Of a stretch of DNA of 64,000 bases, positions 53,534-62,655 are shown in pieces. Where the stretch lies: positions 1 to 64,000 of the forward strand of contig JBNLGG010000002.1 in the NCBI GenBank assembly GCA_050305935.1, read 5' to 3'. The stretch comes from CAJXNP01 sp050305935 (GTDB lineage Bacteria > Bacteroidota > Bacteroidia > Cytophagales > Cyclobacteriaceae). A program made the translations under genes and the position numbers. The notes below the pieces were generated by a model that did not search any database, was not told the DNA's origin, and saw nothing but the letters and a program-made list of their open reading frames with translations. The stretch's first letter is position 1. Every line of letters begins with the position of its first letter.

Positions 53534-56500
53534 TTACTTTTTCACAGATAATTTCGAAAATGAGTTTAGTATTTTTTTGAGCCATTCAAAGTACAACGCA
53601 ACGTACAGCAACAAACTCATAAGCCAAATCACAGTCATATTGAAAGAAAATGTGTCAAAGTATTGACCCAGAAAGTGTTTTTTCGGTGCGAAAAAGTGGG
53701 CTCTGTAGTCAAGCATGTTTTTTGGATGACTGGGAACATTGTAAATGGGATCGATTTGCTGGATTAATTCATGCTCGTGTTCCAGTATCCGGTCTTTTAC
53801 ACTGACATTTCTTACAAGGTCTGATAAACTTTCATTGAAATATTTATTCTTAAAGTCATTCAGGTCAAAGCCACTTTTTGATTCATTTTCGAGGTAATAG
53901 ATTGCCCGCTCCTTCCTGGTCACGCCCAGCTTAAATTGATCCAGGTAATGCTGGTTAACTTTATCCAGGTATGTCGACAGGAATTCTCCTGTTTGTGACG
54001 AATAATTTTCGAGCTGCAGGCCCACTTCCAGGTTAAAGTCTTCGAGACCGGTTTTTACGGGCTCTTTCTCGATCTCATTTTTCAATAATAATAAATGTGA
54101 TTTTACCTTTTCGAGAGATTTTTCATCGTCACTTTGGTAGTTTTCATTGATGTAGGTGAGCCTATTTTTTAACTCATTTACCCAATAGGAAGCTTTGAAA
54201 TCGGATTGCCTTTCCAGTACTTCATAAGGATAGATGTCTTTCTCAAAAGAATTGGACATGTATTGTTTGACAGCAGCGGCTTCGTACGCCCATCTGGAAG
54301 TCATGATATCAGCGACCAGCGGTACCTTGCCCTTCGTACTAATAAGGTCATTGAGCTTATCAAAATTAAATAGCAAACCGCTAAGGACCATTTGAGGGAT
54401 TATCAAAAATGGAATTAAAATATAGGCTGTAATTGCCGAATTAAAGGCAGAAGATACATTTAAACCAATGATATTGGCTGTGCATGACACCGAAAAAAAG
54501 ACAAACCAGTAGACAAAAGTCATTTCTTTGATTTCCAAAATTAGGTTTCCAATGATGGTGAAAGTAAAAGTCTGGATTGCCGAAAGAGTAAAAAGAATAA
54601 TTATTTTTGATAGCAAATAGCTGTTCCAGCTTAAGTTAAGGAAAGATTCCCGTTTAAGGATTTTCCTGTCTTTTATTATTTCTTCCGCACTCACTGTTAG
54701 CCCCATGAAAAGGGCAATAATGATTGCCATCATCAGATAAACGGGAATATTTTCATTGAAAAAATAGTGGTACACTGAATTATTCTCCGCGTTTTTATAT
54801 TTGATAATAAAAGCTAGAATGAAAGCCAGTACCGGTGCCTCCAGCAAATTTATCAAGAGATACTGTTTGTTGGTTAGTTTTGCCAGCAGGTCTCTTTTTG
54901 TAAAAATAAATGTCTGTACAAGCTTGTTAGGAATATGAAGTGACTTGGGGGGAAGATCCTTTGCTTCCTCGATTTTCTCTACTTTAAATTCTTCGAGATA
55001 TAACTCATTCCATTGTTGGGGATTTATTTTTCGCTTGTTAGTGAATTCTCCGTATTCATCTACGACTTTTGCGTCAATAATATTGAATATTTGTTCGGGG
55101 TTTACATTGCCACAAGTATTACATTGCCCCCGGTCGCTTCCCACCTGATTAGTGGCTCTTTTAAAGTAGGTAACGGCCTCCACCGGTGGCCCGTAATAGA
55201 CCGGGAAGCCACCTACATCCATAATCATCATCTTGTCAAACATTTTGTAGATGTCTGACGATGGTTGGTGAATGACTACAAATATCAGTTTCCCTTTTAA
55301 GGAAAGTTCTTTTAAAAGGTCAATTACATTTTCCGAATCGCGTGATGACAATCCTGAAGTAGGTTCGTCCACAAACAGCACGGCTGGCTCGCGTATCAAC
55401 TCTAGTGCTATATTTAGCCTCTTCCTTTGACCTCCGGAGATTGTTTTATCCAGTGCGCTGCCAACTTTCAAGTCTTTTCTCTGGTCTAGCCCAAGGTTAG
55501 TCAACACCTCAATAACCTTTTTATCTATCTCTTCTTCAGAAAGCTGTGCAAAACACAGCTTAGCGTTGTAGTAGAGGTTTTCATAAACTGTTAATTCCTC
55601 TATGAGCAGATCATCCTGGGAAATGTATCCTATCACACCCGTGATGTCTTCAGAACCATCAATTAGGGATTTTCCATTTATCCTGATGTCGCCTGACGTT
55701 GGTCTTTGAATCCCGGCAAGCACATTTAACAAAGTAGTTTTACCAGCCCCGCTGGCACCCATAATCCCTATTAATTTGCCTGGTCCTTCTACGATATTTA
55801 CATCAACCAATCCCTGTGCCCCATTAGGGAACACGAGGCTTAAGTCCTTGGCGACAAACGAAAGCTTGATTTGCTTAAAAGCGGACAGGAAGTGTGATAC
55901 AAGATCACTGTAATATAATGCATCCCCCTTTGGGGTTTTAATGGTACTTCCGTGCGAAAACTGATTGGTATCTCCCGGTTTGATGATCAAGCCATTCATT
56001 ACAATGTCATCAGTGCCCAGGAACCTGACGAAATACATGTCAACTGCTCCTACACGCAAAAAAATCAGTTCACCGTTCAGGTCAACAGCTAATTGTTTAG
56101 TCTCTTTTAAATTCTTGTCCTTTTTAGAACGTGCAATTAAAATATCTTTGTTATCCAGTTCATTTCCTGGCTCATATAATATGAATGCCTCTAATAATTT
56201 GTACTCGTCCTGGTCCACATTAAATACCTCAGAAACGGTATTTATTATTTCCATTCTTTGCTCTGTAAACTTCCTGTCTGCCCCTACCAGTTGAAGTAGT
56301 TTTATCATAACCACTACTTTCTGCTTTTGGGTCAGCGTTTTATTTATCTTTCGACATATCGCAAGGGTCTTTACCGAGTCTTTTACAGAGGTGAGCCTTT
56401 TCTTCTTGGTTTCGACAGGATCTTCCTTGCCCCATCCCACATATTCATCGTAGAGAGCCAAATATTCAGTGATAGAATCTTTATCCAGGTCTTCTCTAAA

Positions 56501-56602
56501 AATAGAAATGACGAAATCACGCTCATTTTCGGTGACTCCACCATCTTGTTTTGTAATAATAGCAAATAACTGCGCAAGCGCTTTTAGAATTTCTTCACTC
56601 AT
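53534..56602 (-). CDS. ABCG-type ABC transporter with N-terminal TerB-like domain
   Basis: 1022 residues. Residues ~1-140 are helical and resemble a TerB/tellurite-resistance fold (ALAQLFAIITKQDGGVTENE; GADRKFTEQRMEIINTVSEV). Residues ~165-240 are a small beta domain that could be FHA-like. The ATPase follows: Walker A GIMGASGAGKTTLLNVL (about 279-295), signature TISGGQRKRLNIALEL, Walker B AVLFVDEPTSG. A linker holds CNTCGN. A membrane domain of about six helices covers ~580-770, and a ~200-residue soluble loop sits before the last helix (1000-1020). ABCG half-transporters work as dimers, mostly exporters. It lies 37 bp after siaC, so it is a plausible output of that switch. Confidence 0.85.
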   Translation of the reverse strand: MSEEILKALAQLFAIITKQDGGVTENERDFVISIFREDLDKDSITEYLALYDEYVGWGKEDPVETKKKRLTSVKDSVKTLAICRKINKTLTQKQKVVVMIKLLQLVGADRKFTEQRMEIINTVSEVFNVDQDEYKLLEAFILYEPGNELDNKDILIARSKKDKNLKETKQLAVDLNGELIFLRVGAVDMYFVRFLGTDDIVMNGLIIKPGDTNQFSHGSTIKTPKGDALYYSDLVSHFLSAFKQIKLSFVAKDLSLVFPNGAQGLVDVNIVEGPGKLIGIMGASGAGKTTLLNVLAGIQRPTSGDIRINGKSLIDGSEDITGVIGYISQDDLLIEELTVYENLYYNAKLCFAQLSEEEIDKKVIEVLTNLGLDQRKDLKVGSALDKTISGGQRKRLNIALELIREPAVLFVDEPTSGLSSRDSENVIDLLKELSLKGKLIFVVIHQPSSDIYKMFDKMMIMDVGGFPVYYGPPVEAVTYFKRATNQVGSDRGQCNTCGNVNPEQIFNIIDAKVVDEYGEFTNKRKINPQQWNELYLEEFKVEKIEEAKDLPPKSLHIPNKLVQTFIFTKRDLLAKLTNKQYLLINLLEAPVLAFILAFIIKYKNAENNSVYHYFFNENIPVYLMMAIIIALFMGLTVSAEEIIKDRKILKRESFLNLSWNSYLLSKIIILFTLSAIQTFTFTIIGNLILEIKEMTFVYWFVFFSVSCTANIIGLNVSSAFNSAITAYILIPFLIIPQMVLSGLLFNFDKLNDLISTKGKVPLVADIMTSRWAYEAAAVKQYMSNSFEKDIYPYEVLERQSDFKASYWVNELKNRLTYINENYQSDDEKSLEKVKSHLLLLKNEIEKEPVKTGLEDFNLEVGLQLENYSSQTGEFLSTYLDKVNQHYLDQFKLGVTRKERAIYYLENESKSGFDLNDFKNKYFNESLSDLVRNVSVKDRILEHEHELIQQIDPIYNVPSHPKNMLDYRAHFFAPKKHFLGQYFDTFSFNMTVIWLMSLLLYVALYFEWLKKILNSFSKLSVKK

Positions 56603-56639
56603 CTATTGACAGGATAACAGACCTTTGGCCTCTAAAAAA

Positions 56640-57002
56640 TTAATAAACCTTAAACTCAAAATCCAAATCGATAAGCTCAGAAAACTCCTCGCCGGCTTCT
56701 TCCATGTCTTCATCATCTTCATAGTAATACCAGTGGATTTTGCACCCTTCTATGTCTTCCAATGAGGATAAAATATCGAGGATTAATTTTGATGAAGCAG
56801 TATTAAAGTATTCTAATTTAAAAACAAAAATAGTTTCGGGATTAGTGTCTTTTTTATACTCCTCTAACCAGTCAAGCACTGGTTGATAAAACTCTGCCGA
56901 GTCTTCTGGTAATGATCTTCCGGATATTTCAAAGATGCCGTTATTCTTATCAAGTAGTATTTTCGGGGTATCTTCTGTTCCTTCTAAACTAATAATTTCC
57001 AT
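56640..57002 (-). CDS. siaC: SiaC-family partner-switch phosphoprotein
   Basis: 120 residues, SiaC (DUF1987) family. The signature is FKLEYFNTASSKLILDIL. The Thr in YFNT is residue 68, the position phosphorylated by SiaB in Pseudomonas aeruginosa SiaC. The N-terminal TEDTPKILLDKNNGIFEISG and PVLDWLEEY match the family. In Pseudomonas, dephosphorylated SiaC binds and activates the diguanylate cyclase SiaD. Here no GGDEF protein is present and an ABC transporter follows instead. It lies 27 bp after siaB. Confidence 0.92.
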   Translation of the reverse strand: MEIISLEGTEDTPKILLDKNNGIFEISGRSLPEDSAEFYQPVLDWLEEYKKDTNPETIFVFKLEYFNTASSKLILDILSSLEDIEGCKIHWYYYEDDEDMEEAGEEFSELIDLDFEFKVY

Positions 57003-57029
57003 TTTATAGATGTTTTAAAAATTTCAAAA

Positions 57030-57575
57030 TTAAAATCTAGATACTGTGGTTCTCAAGCAAAAGAACGAATTTTTGTCGTCTAACTTCTCGAAGGTGTAAT
57101 CAAGTTTATGGCCTGACTTTCGCGCCATGTCCACAAAGCCTAATCCCGCTCCTCCTTTTTCGGTCAGTCCGCTACCGCTCTTTATAATATCTTTATAAAG
57201 TTCTTTAAGCCCTTCTTTGTCCAGAGAGTTGATCTTTTCCAGTCGCTCCTTCACGACGGGCATTGTTTCATTGCTAATTGGGTTTCCGGAAGCGATGACA
57301 TAAGACTCCTCATGTTTACCCAATAGAAAGATCGCAGTATTAGTTTCCTTTTTTGCGGAGTCAGGATCGTCGCTATGTTTAACAATATTCTGAAGGCATT
57401 CCACCATTACATTAAATACTTTCCTTTTTATGTTGGATTCTTCACCCATCGAATCCATGTTCCTTTCAGCCATAGCCAAAACGGATTTGGTAATCTCCTG
57501 GGTGAACTCCCCTTCATAAACAAGGATAATACTATGCTCACGCATCTGCTGATGCAAATCAAAGATATATTTCAT
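57030..57575 (-). CDS. siaB: SiaB-family protein kinase
   Basis: 181 residues with a GHKL/anti-sigma-factor-type kinase fold, SiaB (DUF6272) family. Visible: VFNVMVECLQNIVKHSDDPD (the N-box-like helix with E-x-x-x-N), YVIASGNPISNETMPVVKER, and the glycine-rich GSGLTEKGGAGLGFVDMARK. It would phosphorylate SiaC on its conserved Thr. It is next to SiaC and the PP2C-type phosphatase, completing a kinase-phosphatase-target set. It lies 80 bp after the phosphatase gene. Confidence 0.92.
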   Translation of the reverse strand: MKYIFDLHQQMREHSIILVYEGEFTQEITKSVLAMAERNMDSMGEESNIKRKVFNVMVECLQNIVKHSDDPDSAKKETNTAIFLLGKHEESYVIASGNPISNETMPVVKERLEKINSLDKEGLKELYKDIIKSGSGLTEKGGAGLGFVDMARKSGHKLDYTFEKLDDKNSFFCLRTTVSRF

Positions 57576-57655
57576 AGTAAAACTTATGTTTTAATTACAC
57601 TTTAATTTAAAAAAGAATTTAATGAGTCTAAACTTCATATAACTATGTTTATAAA

Positions 57656-60600
57656 TTAGAATCTTATTCCTATCAACAGCACGTCATCAGTCTGCTTTGT
57701 GTCACCCTTCCATTCTTCCCATGAATCATCAAATATTTTGTACATTTCATCCATGTTCTTTCCTGCGTGTTCAGTGATTAAGTCACGTATTCGCCTTGGT
57801 CCGAATTTTCTGTTATCCGGTCCACCAAACTGATCTGGGAAACCATCTGAACAATAAAATACCGACTGACCTTTCTTCATTTTCAGCGTTGTGCTGGTAA
57901 AATTGGTTTGGTTTTTATACACACCTCCTCCGATCGGAAATTTATCACCTTTGATCTCTTCAAGGTCTTCCCCATTATAATAGTATAATGGGCGATGGGC
58001 ACCGGCGTAGGTTAATTCATTTGTATTTAGGTCAATCCTGCACAGAGCTATATCCATTCCATCTTTTGTTTTAGAATCATCAGAATCCTGTCGCAATGTC
58101 TGGGTGACGCTTTGATCCAACTTGTCTAAAATTTCTCCGGGATCGGAAATTTTTCTGCCTTTGACAATTTCATTTAAAAGGAAATAACCAATCAACGAGA
58201 TCAATGCACCAGGAACCCCGTGACCCGTGCAATCTACTGCGGCATAGTAAATGATATCTTTCACCCGAACAAACCATGGGAAGTCACCGCTGACCACATC
58301 CCTTGCCTTGTAAAGCATAAATGAATCTGGGAGGAATTTTCGAATAATATTATTGTTGGGAAGAATTGCGCCCTGTATTCGCTTGGCATAATTAATACTT
58401 TCGGTAATTTTTTTGTTTTTTGACTGGATTTCAAGTTCGATGAGCTTTCTTTCAGTGATATCATGGGATACCACAAGCACAGATTCCATTACATTTGCTT
58501 CATCAAATTCAGGAATGGCATTTACTTGCATCACCCTGTCACCCATCTGCGAAGGAAAATCCATTTCCGTAGCTACAGTATCTTTTTCCACTTCCACCTG
58601 CTTGAGTAGGTTGAGCCAGTTTTCTTTCAGCTCATCTGGAATATTGATACTTGATAAATTCTGGTTTAGAATATCTGCGGGACTTTGCCCGGTATATGTT
58701 TCAATCACCGGATTGATATAGAACACATTTCCTTCGTGATCAAGCCTGGTGATTAGGTCAGGTGAGTTTTCTGAAAGCGACTGCATTTTAGATCGCATTC
58801 TTTCTTCCTGTTCAGCCCTTCGTCTTTCTGTTATATCCCTGCTATTGACTATAATTCCTTGAATGGACTTATCAGAAAGGAGGTTAGTAGCGGTGGCTTC
58901 CAGCCAAACCGTCTCTCCACCTTTTTTCAAATATTCGTACTGAATCGTGACTGTTTCAAAAGGATTCGCCTTGATATCCTCAAACATTTTTATGAATTGG
59001 TCTTTATGGGCACTATCGACAAATTTAATATCATTTGTGCCAATTAAATCATCCTGGCCATAGCCGAGAATCTTATGAACAGAGGGGCTGATATACCTGA
59101 TGGTTCCTTCTTCTTCGTAAATGGCAATAACCTCTGAGGCATTTTCGAGCAAAAGCTGCATTCTCGTTTGCGTGCGGTTCACCTCCTCAATTTGCTCTTC
59201 AAGTTTTTGGTTGGTCCGTTTCAGCTCCTCCTGTGTTGCCTCCATTTCTTCCGCATTCTGACGCAACACCTCTTGTTTTTCCTGAAGCTCGTTACTCATT
59301 TTTTGGGATTCTTCAAGAAGTCTTCTCGTGCGCTCATTTACACGAATGTTGAAGATGGTACGAGCTATGATGACGCTTATTTCCTCCACGAATTTAACTT
59401 GCATTTCACTGAACTTGTGAATGCCTGCAAACTCCAATACACCATACACCTTTTCCTCTGTGATCATCGGGGTGACCAATATGCATTTTGGCCTTTGTTC
59501 TCCCAGCAATCCGGATGTGATTGTTACATAGTCATCAGGAATTTCAGTTCGAATGATGCCAGCCTTTTCTGCTGCTACCTGGCCTACAAGACCTTCCGCA
59601 TACCGGAATTTTCCATTCAGGTATTTCTTCTTATTGTAGGCGTAGACAGCTTTCATTTCAAGAAAGGATTCTCCTGCATCTTCTTCAGAAATCACATAAA
59701 AAGCGCCTTGCACAGCCACGATTTTTTCGGTTATATAGGCTATTACAGCATCACCTAATTCATTTATGGTATCATGCGATCGGAGGATTTCACTAATTTC
59801 CGCGATACCCGTAACAATCCAGTTTCTTTCCTTGTCCCTTTTTTCATTTTCAAGGAGGTTATTCCTCATGTTTAACAGGGCACTTCCCAAGTTATCACTG
59901 TCACTCAGGGGTGTAAATTCAGCACCTAGTTTTCCTTGTCCTATTTGTTCTGCGAATGAAGCCGTGCGCTTTAGCCCCTGAACCAATTCATTGGTGGTCT
60001 CGGCCATCTGACCAACTTCATCGTTGTATTTCTTTTCTATTTTTTCGGGTAAAATACCTTTCGACAGTGAGGAAAGGCTATCTCGCAAATTAAGGAGTGG
60101 ATTGACAAAATATTGCGATACCAGATAAGAAAGGCCTACAGCCAGTGCCAATATCAGTAAACCAAAAATCCCAAACTTGAAAACCGCACCAACTGCCTCA
60201 TCCTCCAATTCACTCTTGTTTATTTTAACCACAATAGCCCAATTAATTTCCGGGATATACCTCCACGAGGCAAGTATCTCACGACTATAATAGTCTGTAG
60301 ACGATCCTGATCCATTGTTTCCCATGGCTGCAAATCGCACCGCCTGGTCTTTTTTGGAATTTTTAAGGGAAATGGAATCAACATCGATGACGCGTAAAAA
60401 AGCAGTGGATGAGTCAGATTTAAGGTTGTTGATATAAATAGCTGACGGGCCAAGGTTTTGAGCGATGACTACGCCCGCGGTGGAGCCAAGTCCTAAATCG
60501 TTGTTGAGATCCCCGATGATATTGGTGACATCCAATTCGACAAACACGAGGTTTTCTGCGTTCGCCTGGCCACCCACTGGACCACCCACTAAAACAAACA

Positions 60601-61174
60601 CCTTATTATCTCTTTGATAGGCATCTGAAAAGCTCGTTTCCTCTTTGGATTCCTGAATGACTTCGCTATTGAACCCTTTGACATATTCCCTGATATTATC
60701 TTTTTTGGTAGCTTCATTGGTAGCAAATACCACTGCCCCGTCAGTTTTTGTTACGATAATAGATGATACGTCAAGCAGTTCGGCTAAGGGGTTCAGATCG
60801 GAACTATAATCCACGGACTCGGTTTCTTCTCCGCCTCCAAACATCATCATTGTTAAGTCGTCATCGCCTCCTTCGTCAAATCCAGAATCCATCATGTCAA
60901 GTCCGGTTCCAACATCTTCCATGGACTCTGAAGTTGACTGGGAAAATATGTCCAGATTGCTCAGGTATTCTATATTTGACTGGCCTCTTTTTACGAGGTC
61001 TTCTACGGTGTTAGCTTTTAAGTCGGCCAGCGAATTGATATTTTTCAAATACTTGTCTTCCAGGTTTTTCTTTCGCAAGTCGTATGAAAGGTAACCCGAG
61101 ACAAATAATGTAACAATCACCAGCAGGACGATGATACCAGTAAGTTTTTGTCGTAAGCTAAGTCTATTGAACAT
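57656..61174 (-). CDS. SiaA/SpoIIE-type PP2C phosphatase with sensor, HAMP, GAF and two PAS domains
   Basis: 1172 residues. Transmembrane helix 1 at about 11-31, an extracytoplasmic sensor ~32-330 (dCache-like; it includes an acidic Gly-Asp-Met-rich loop at 95-115), transmembrane 2 at ~334-356, HAMP to ~410, GAF ~450-610, coiled coil ~612-672, PAS ~673-785 and ~798-908, and a PP2C/SpoIIE phosphatase ~930-1172 with VSGDFPWF, DCTGHGVPGALISLIG and KQTDDVLLIGI. It would remove the phosphate from SiaC. Pseudomonas SiaA has only Cache, HAMP and phosphatase parts, so the GAF and PAS domains add further inputs. Confidence 0.92.
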   Translation of the reverse strand: MFNRLSLRQKLTGIIVLLVIVTLFVSGYLSYDLRKKNLEDKYLKNINSLADLKANTVEDLVKRGQSNIEYLSNLDIFSQSTSESMEDVGTGLDMMDSGFDEGGDDDLTMMMFGGGEETESVDYSSDLNPLAELLDVSSIIVTKTDGAVVFATNEATKKDNIREYVKGFNSEVIQESKEETSFSDAYQRDNKVFVLVGGPVGGQANAENLVFVELDVTNIIGDLNNDLGLGSTAGVVIAQNLGPSAIYINNLKSDSSTAFLRVIDVDSISLKNSKKDQAVRFAAMGNNGSGSSTDYYSREILASWRYIPEINWAIVVKINKSELEDEAVGAVFKFGIFGLLILALAVGLSYLVSQYFVNPLLNLRDSLSSLSKGILPEKIEKKYNDEVGQMAETTNELVQGLKRTASFAEQIGQGKLGAEFTPLSDSDNLGSALLNMRNNLLENEKRDKERNWIVTGIAEISEILRSHDTINELGDAVIAYITEKIVAVQGAFYVISEEDAGESFLEMKAVYAYNKKKYLNGKFRYAEGLVGQVAAEKAGIIRTEIPDDYVTITSGLLGEQRPKCILVTPMITEEKVYGVLEFAGIHKFSEMQVKFVEEISVIIARTIFNIRVNERTRRLLEESQKMSNELQEKQEVLRQNAEEMEATQEELKRTNQKLEEQIEEVNRTQTRMQLLLENASEVIAIYEEEGTIRYISPSVHKILGYGQDDLIGTNDIKFVDSAHKDQFIKMFEDIKANPFETVTIQYEYLKKGGETVWLEATATNLLSDKSIQGIIVNSRDITERRRAEQEERMRSKMQSLSENSPDLITRLDHEGNVFYINPVIETYTGQSPADILNQNLSSINIPDELKENWLNLLKQVEVEKDTVATEMDFPSQMGDRVMQVNAIPEFDEANVMESVLVVSHDITERKLIELEIQSKNKKITESINYAKRIQGAILPNNNIIRKFLPDSFMLYKARDVVSGDFPWFVRVKDIIYYAAVDCTGHGVPGALISLIGYFLLNEIVKGRKISDPGEILDKLDQSVTQTLRQDSDDSKTKDGMDIALCRIDLNTNELTYAGAHRPLYYYNGEDLEEIKGDKFPIGGGVYKNQTNFTSTTLKMKKGQSVFYCSDGFPDQFGGPDNRKFGPRRIRDLITEHAGKNMDEMYKIFDDSWEEWKGDTKQTDDVLLIGIRF

Positions 61175-61182
61175 TTATCTGC

Positions 61183-62040
61183 TTAATTTTCTTTAGAGGA
61201 TGATTTAGTTTTTTTTACTGATTTCTTTTCCTCTGTTTTATTAGTTGTATCTTTTAAATCACTTCCTAAAAAATTTACCACTTCACTAATTACCCTTTCG
61301 TCATGGTGCGTGAATTCTTTGAAGGAGGCCAATTCAATTAGCGCCTCGACATCATTGTCCACCATGACAGGTTGTAATAATAAATATTTTGGTTGGGCAT
61401 TCCCTAATCCTGAGACAATTTCCATATAGTCTTCGGGTATTTCGTTTACCTTCATCGTTTTGGCCTGCTTAGCTGCCTGGCCTGCCAGACCCTCTCCGAA
61501 TTCGTAGATAAGTTCTGAACTATCACGAAGGCTATAGGCAAATGATGAAGCCATTTGCAACACCTTTTTATTGCCAGATTCTTTTGCTACATAAAAAATG
61601 CCCTGGCTTGCTTCCAGTTTGTTACAGATTTCGTTGATGATGGCATTTTGCTTGGATTGGAGAGTCTTTTTACTTTTTACATTGGCAATGATTTCTTCGA
61701 TCTTTTCTTTGTCGTTTTTGTTTAAAGTCTCCTCATCTTCATTTTTGATATTTTCATCAGACTTCTTTTCTACATAAACGACCTTTTCGATCACTTCCTT
61801 CCGGGCTTTATTTTGTGAGGAAATCACCACGTGCGTCAAGCCGATAAGCAAAGTCACAATGACAATGGCGTTTACTTTCAGGAGGGTGGGATATGCTTCC
61901 TCAATCGCTTCAGGTGAAATTAATAAGGAGCTACTTTCCAAAGAACTGGGCAATATGTAGATGAAATACAGCGATACGATTATACCAATAATATATATAA
62001 CCAGAAGAAGTTTCAATATTTTACTGCTCGACGAATCCAT
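61183..62040 (-). CDS. Membrane GAF-domain protein, companion of the phosphatase
   Basis: 285 residues. Two transmembrane helices (about 8-29 and 52-70), a charged coiled-coil linker (EDEETLNKNDKEKIEEIIAN), then a GAF domain at ~125-265 (IINEICNKLEASQGIFYVAK; FGEGLAGQAAKQAKTMKVNE; IPEDYMEIVSGLGNAQPKYL). This GAF is clearly related to the one in the phosphatase, including the E-I-P-x-D-Y and GLxGQ blocks. The C-terminus is a Lys-Ser-rich tail. No output domain exists, so it may modulate the phosphatase by interaction. The ATG directly follows the cheB stop and the phosphatase start lies 8 bp downstream. Confidence 0.82.
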   Translation of the reverse strand: MDSSSSKILKLLLVIYIIGIIVSLYFIYILPSSLESSSLLISPEAIEEAYPTLLKVNAIVIVTLLIGLTHVVISSQNKARKEVIEKVVYVEKKSDENIKNEDEETLNKNDKEKIEEIIANVKSKKTLQSKQNAIINEICNKLEASQGIFYVAKESGNKKVLQMASSFAYSLRDSSELIYEFGEGLAGQAAKQAKTMKVNEIPEDYMEIVSGLGNAQPKYLLLQPVMVDNDVEALIELASFKEFTHHDERVISEVVNFLGSDLKDTTNKTEEKKSVKKTKSSSKEN

Positions 62041-62631
62041 TTAATACTTTTTGGAGAGTTCATTTAGAAATTTAATAATATTTTCAATAGTAAGGGTATA
62101 ATCAATTTCCGTTATTTTCAGCGCTGCGTTGGGCATGGTGTCTATCAAACATTCTTTTGGGTCCTGAACAATCGTCAGACCTCCTTTTTCTTTAATTGCC
62201 TTCATGCCATTAGCACCATCCTTATTAGCTCCTGATAAAAGAATTCCTATTAGCCTTTGTTTATATGCGTAGGCCGAAGACTCCAGGGTAATATCTATGG
62301 AAGGTCGCGAATTGTTTACCATCGATTCGGTTGATAATGCAAATGTATGTCCGAGTTCTAAATACATATGATAATTGGCTGGAGCCAGATACACTTTCCC
62401 TTTCTTCACACCTTCCTTGTCATAGGGCTCAATGACCGGCTTAACACTTTTAATCGACAGCGCTTCGATAAATCCATTCCGCACATGTTTAAGGCGATGT
62501 AAACACATGATAATCGGCAGAGGAAAGCCTTCTGAAATACTTGAAAGAATCCTGGTAATTCCCTGGAAACTTCCTGCGGAACCCCCTATTACCACTGCTC
62601 TGTACGAATTATTTAAATCTGAAAAATTCAT
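62041..62631 (-). CDS. CheB-type methylesterase domain protein, no receiver domain
   Basis: 196 residues from the ATG at 62631 (a TTG one codon earlier is less likely). CheB methylesterase domain: the catalytic Ser in VIGGSAGSFQGI, the His in MCLHRLKHVRNG and the Asp in GILLSGANKDGANGMKAIKE are all present. PANYHMYLEL and SRPSIDITLESSA are also typical. It lacks the N-terminal response-regulator domain of chemotaxis CheB, so it is not controlled by CheA phosphorylation. No chemoreceptor is in the window. It follows cheR by 24 bp, and the pair could modify a membrane protein encoded in the same operon. Confidence 0.9.
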   Translation of the reverse strand: MNFSDLNNSYRAVVIGGSAGSFQGITRILSSISEGFPLPIIMCLHRLKHVRNGFIEALSIKSVKPVIEPYDKEGVKKGKVYLAPANYHMYLELGHTFALSTESMVNNSRPSIDITLESSAYAYKQRLIGILLSGANKDGANGMKAIKEKGGLTIVQDPKECLIDTMPNAALKITEIDYTLTIENIIKFLNELSKKY

Positions 62632-62655
62632 CAATTGTCTCCAGAATGTAGTGCC

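Noticed and set aside
59168..59758. 196-residue plus-strand frame inside the phosphatase gene
   Set aside because: Antisense to the GAF/coiled-coil region of a well-supported gene; composition is Leu/Phe/Cys/His-rich as expected from a reversed coiled coil.
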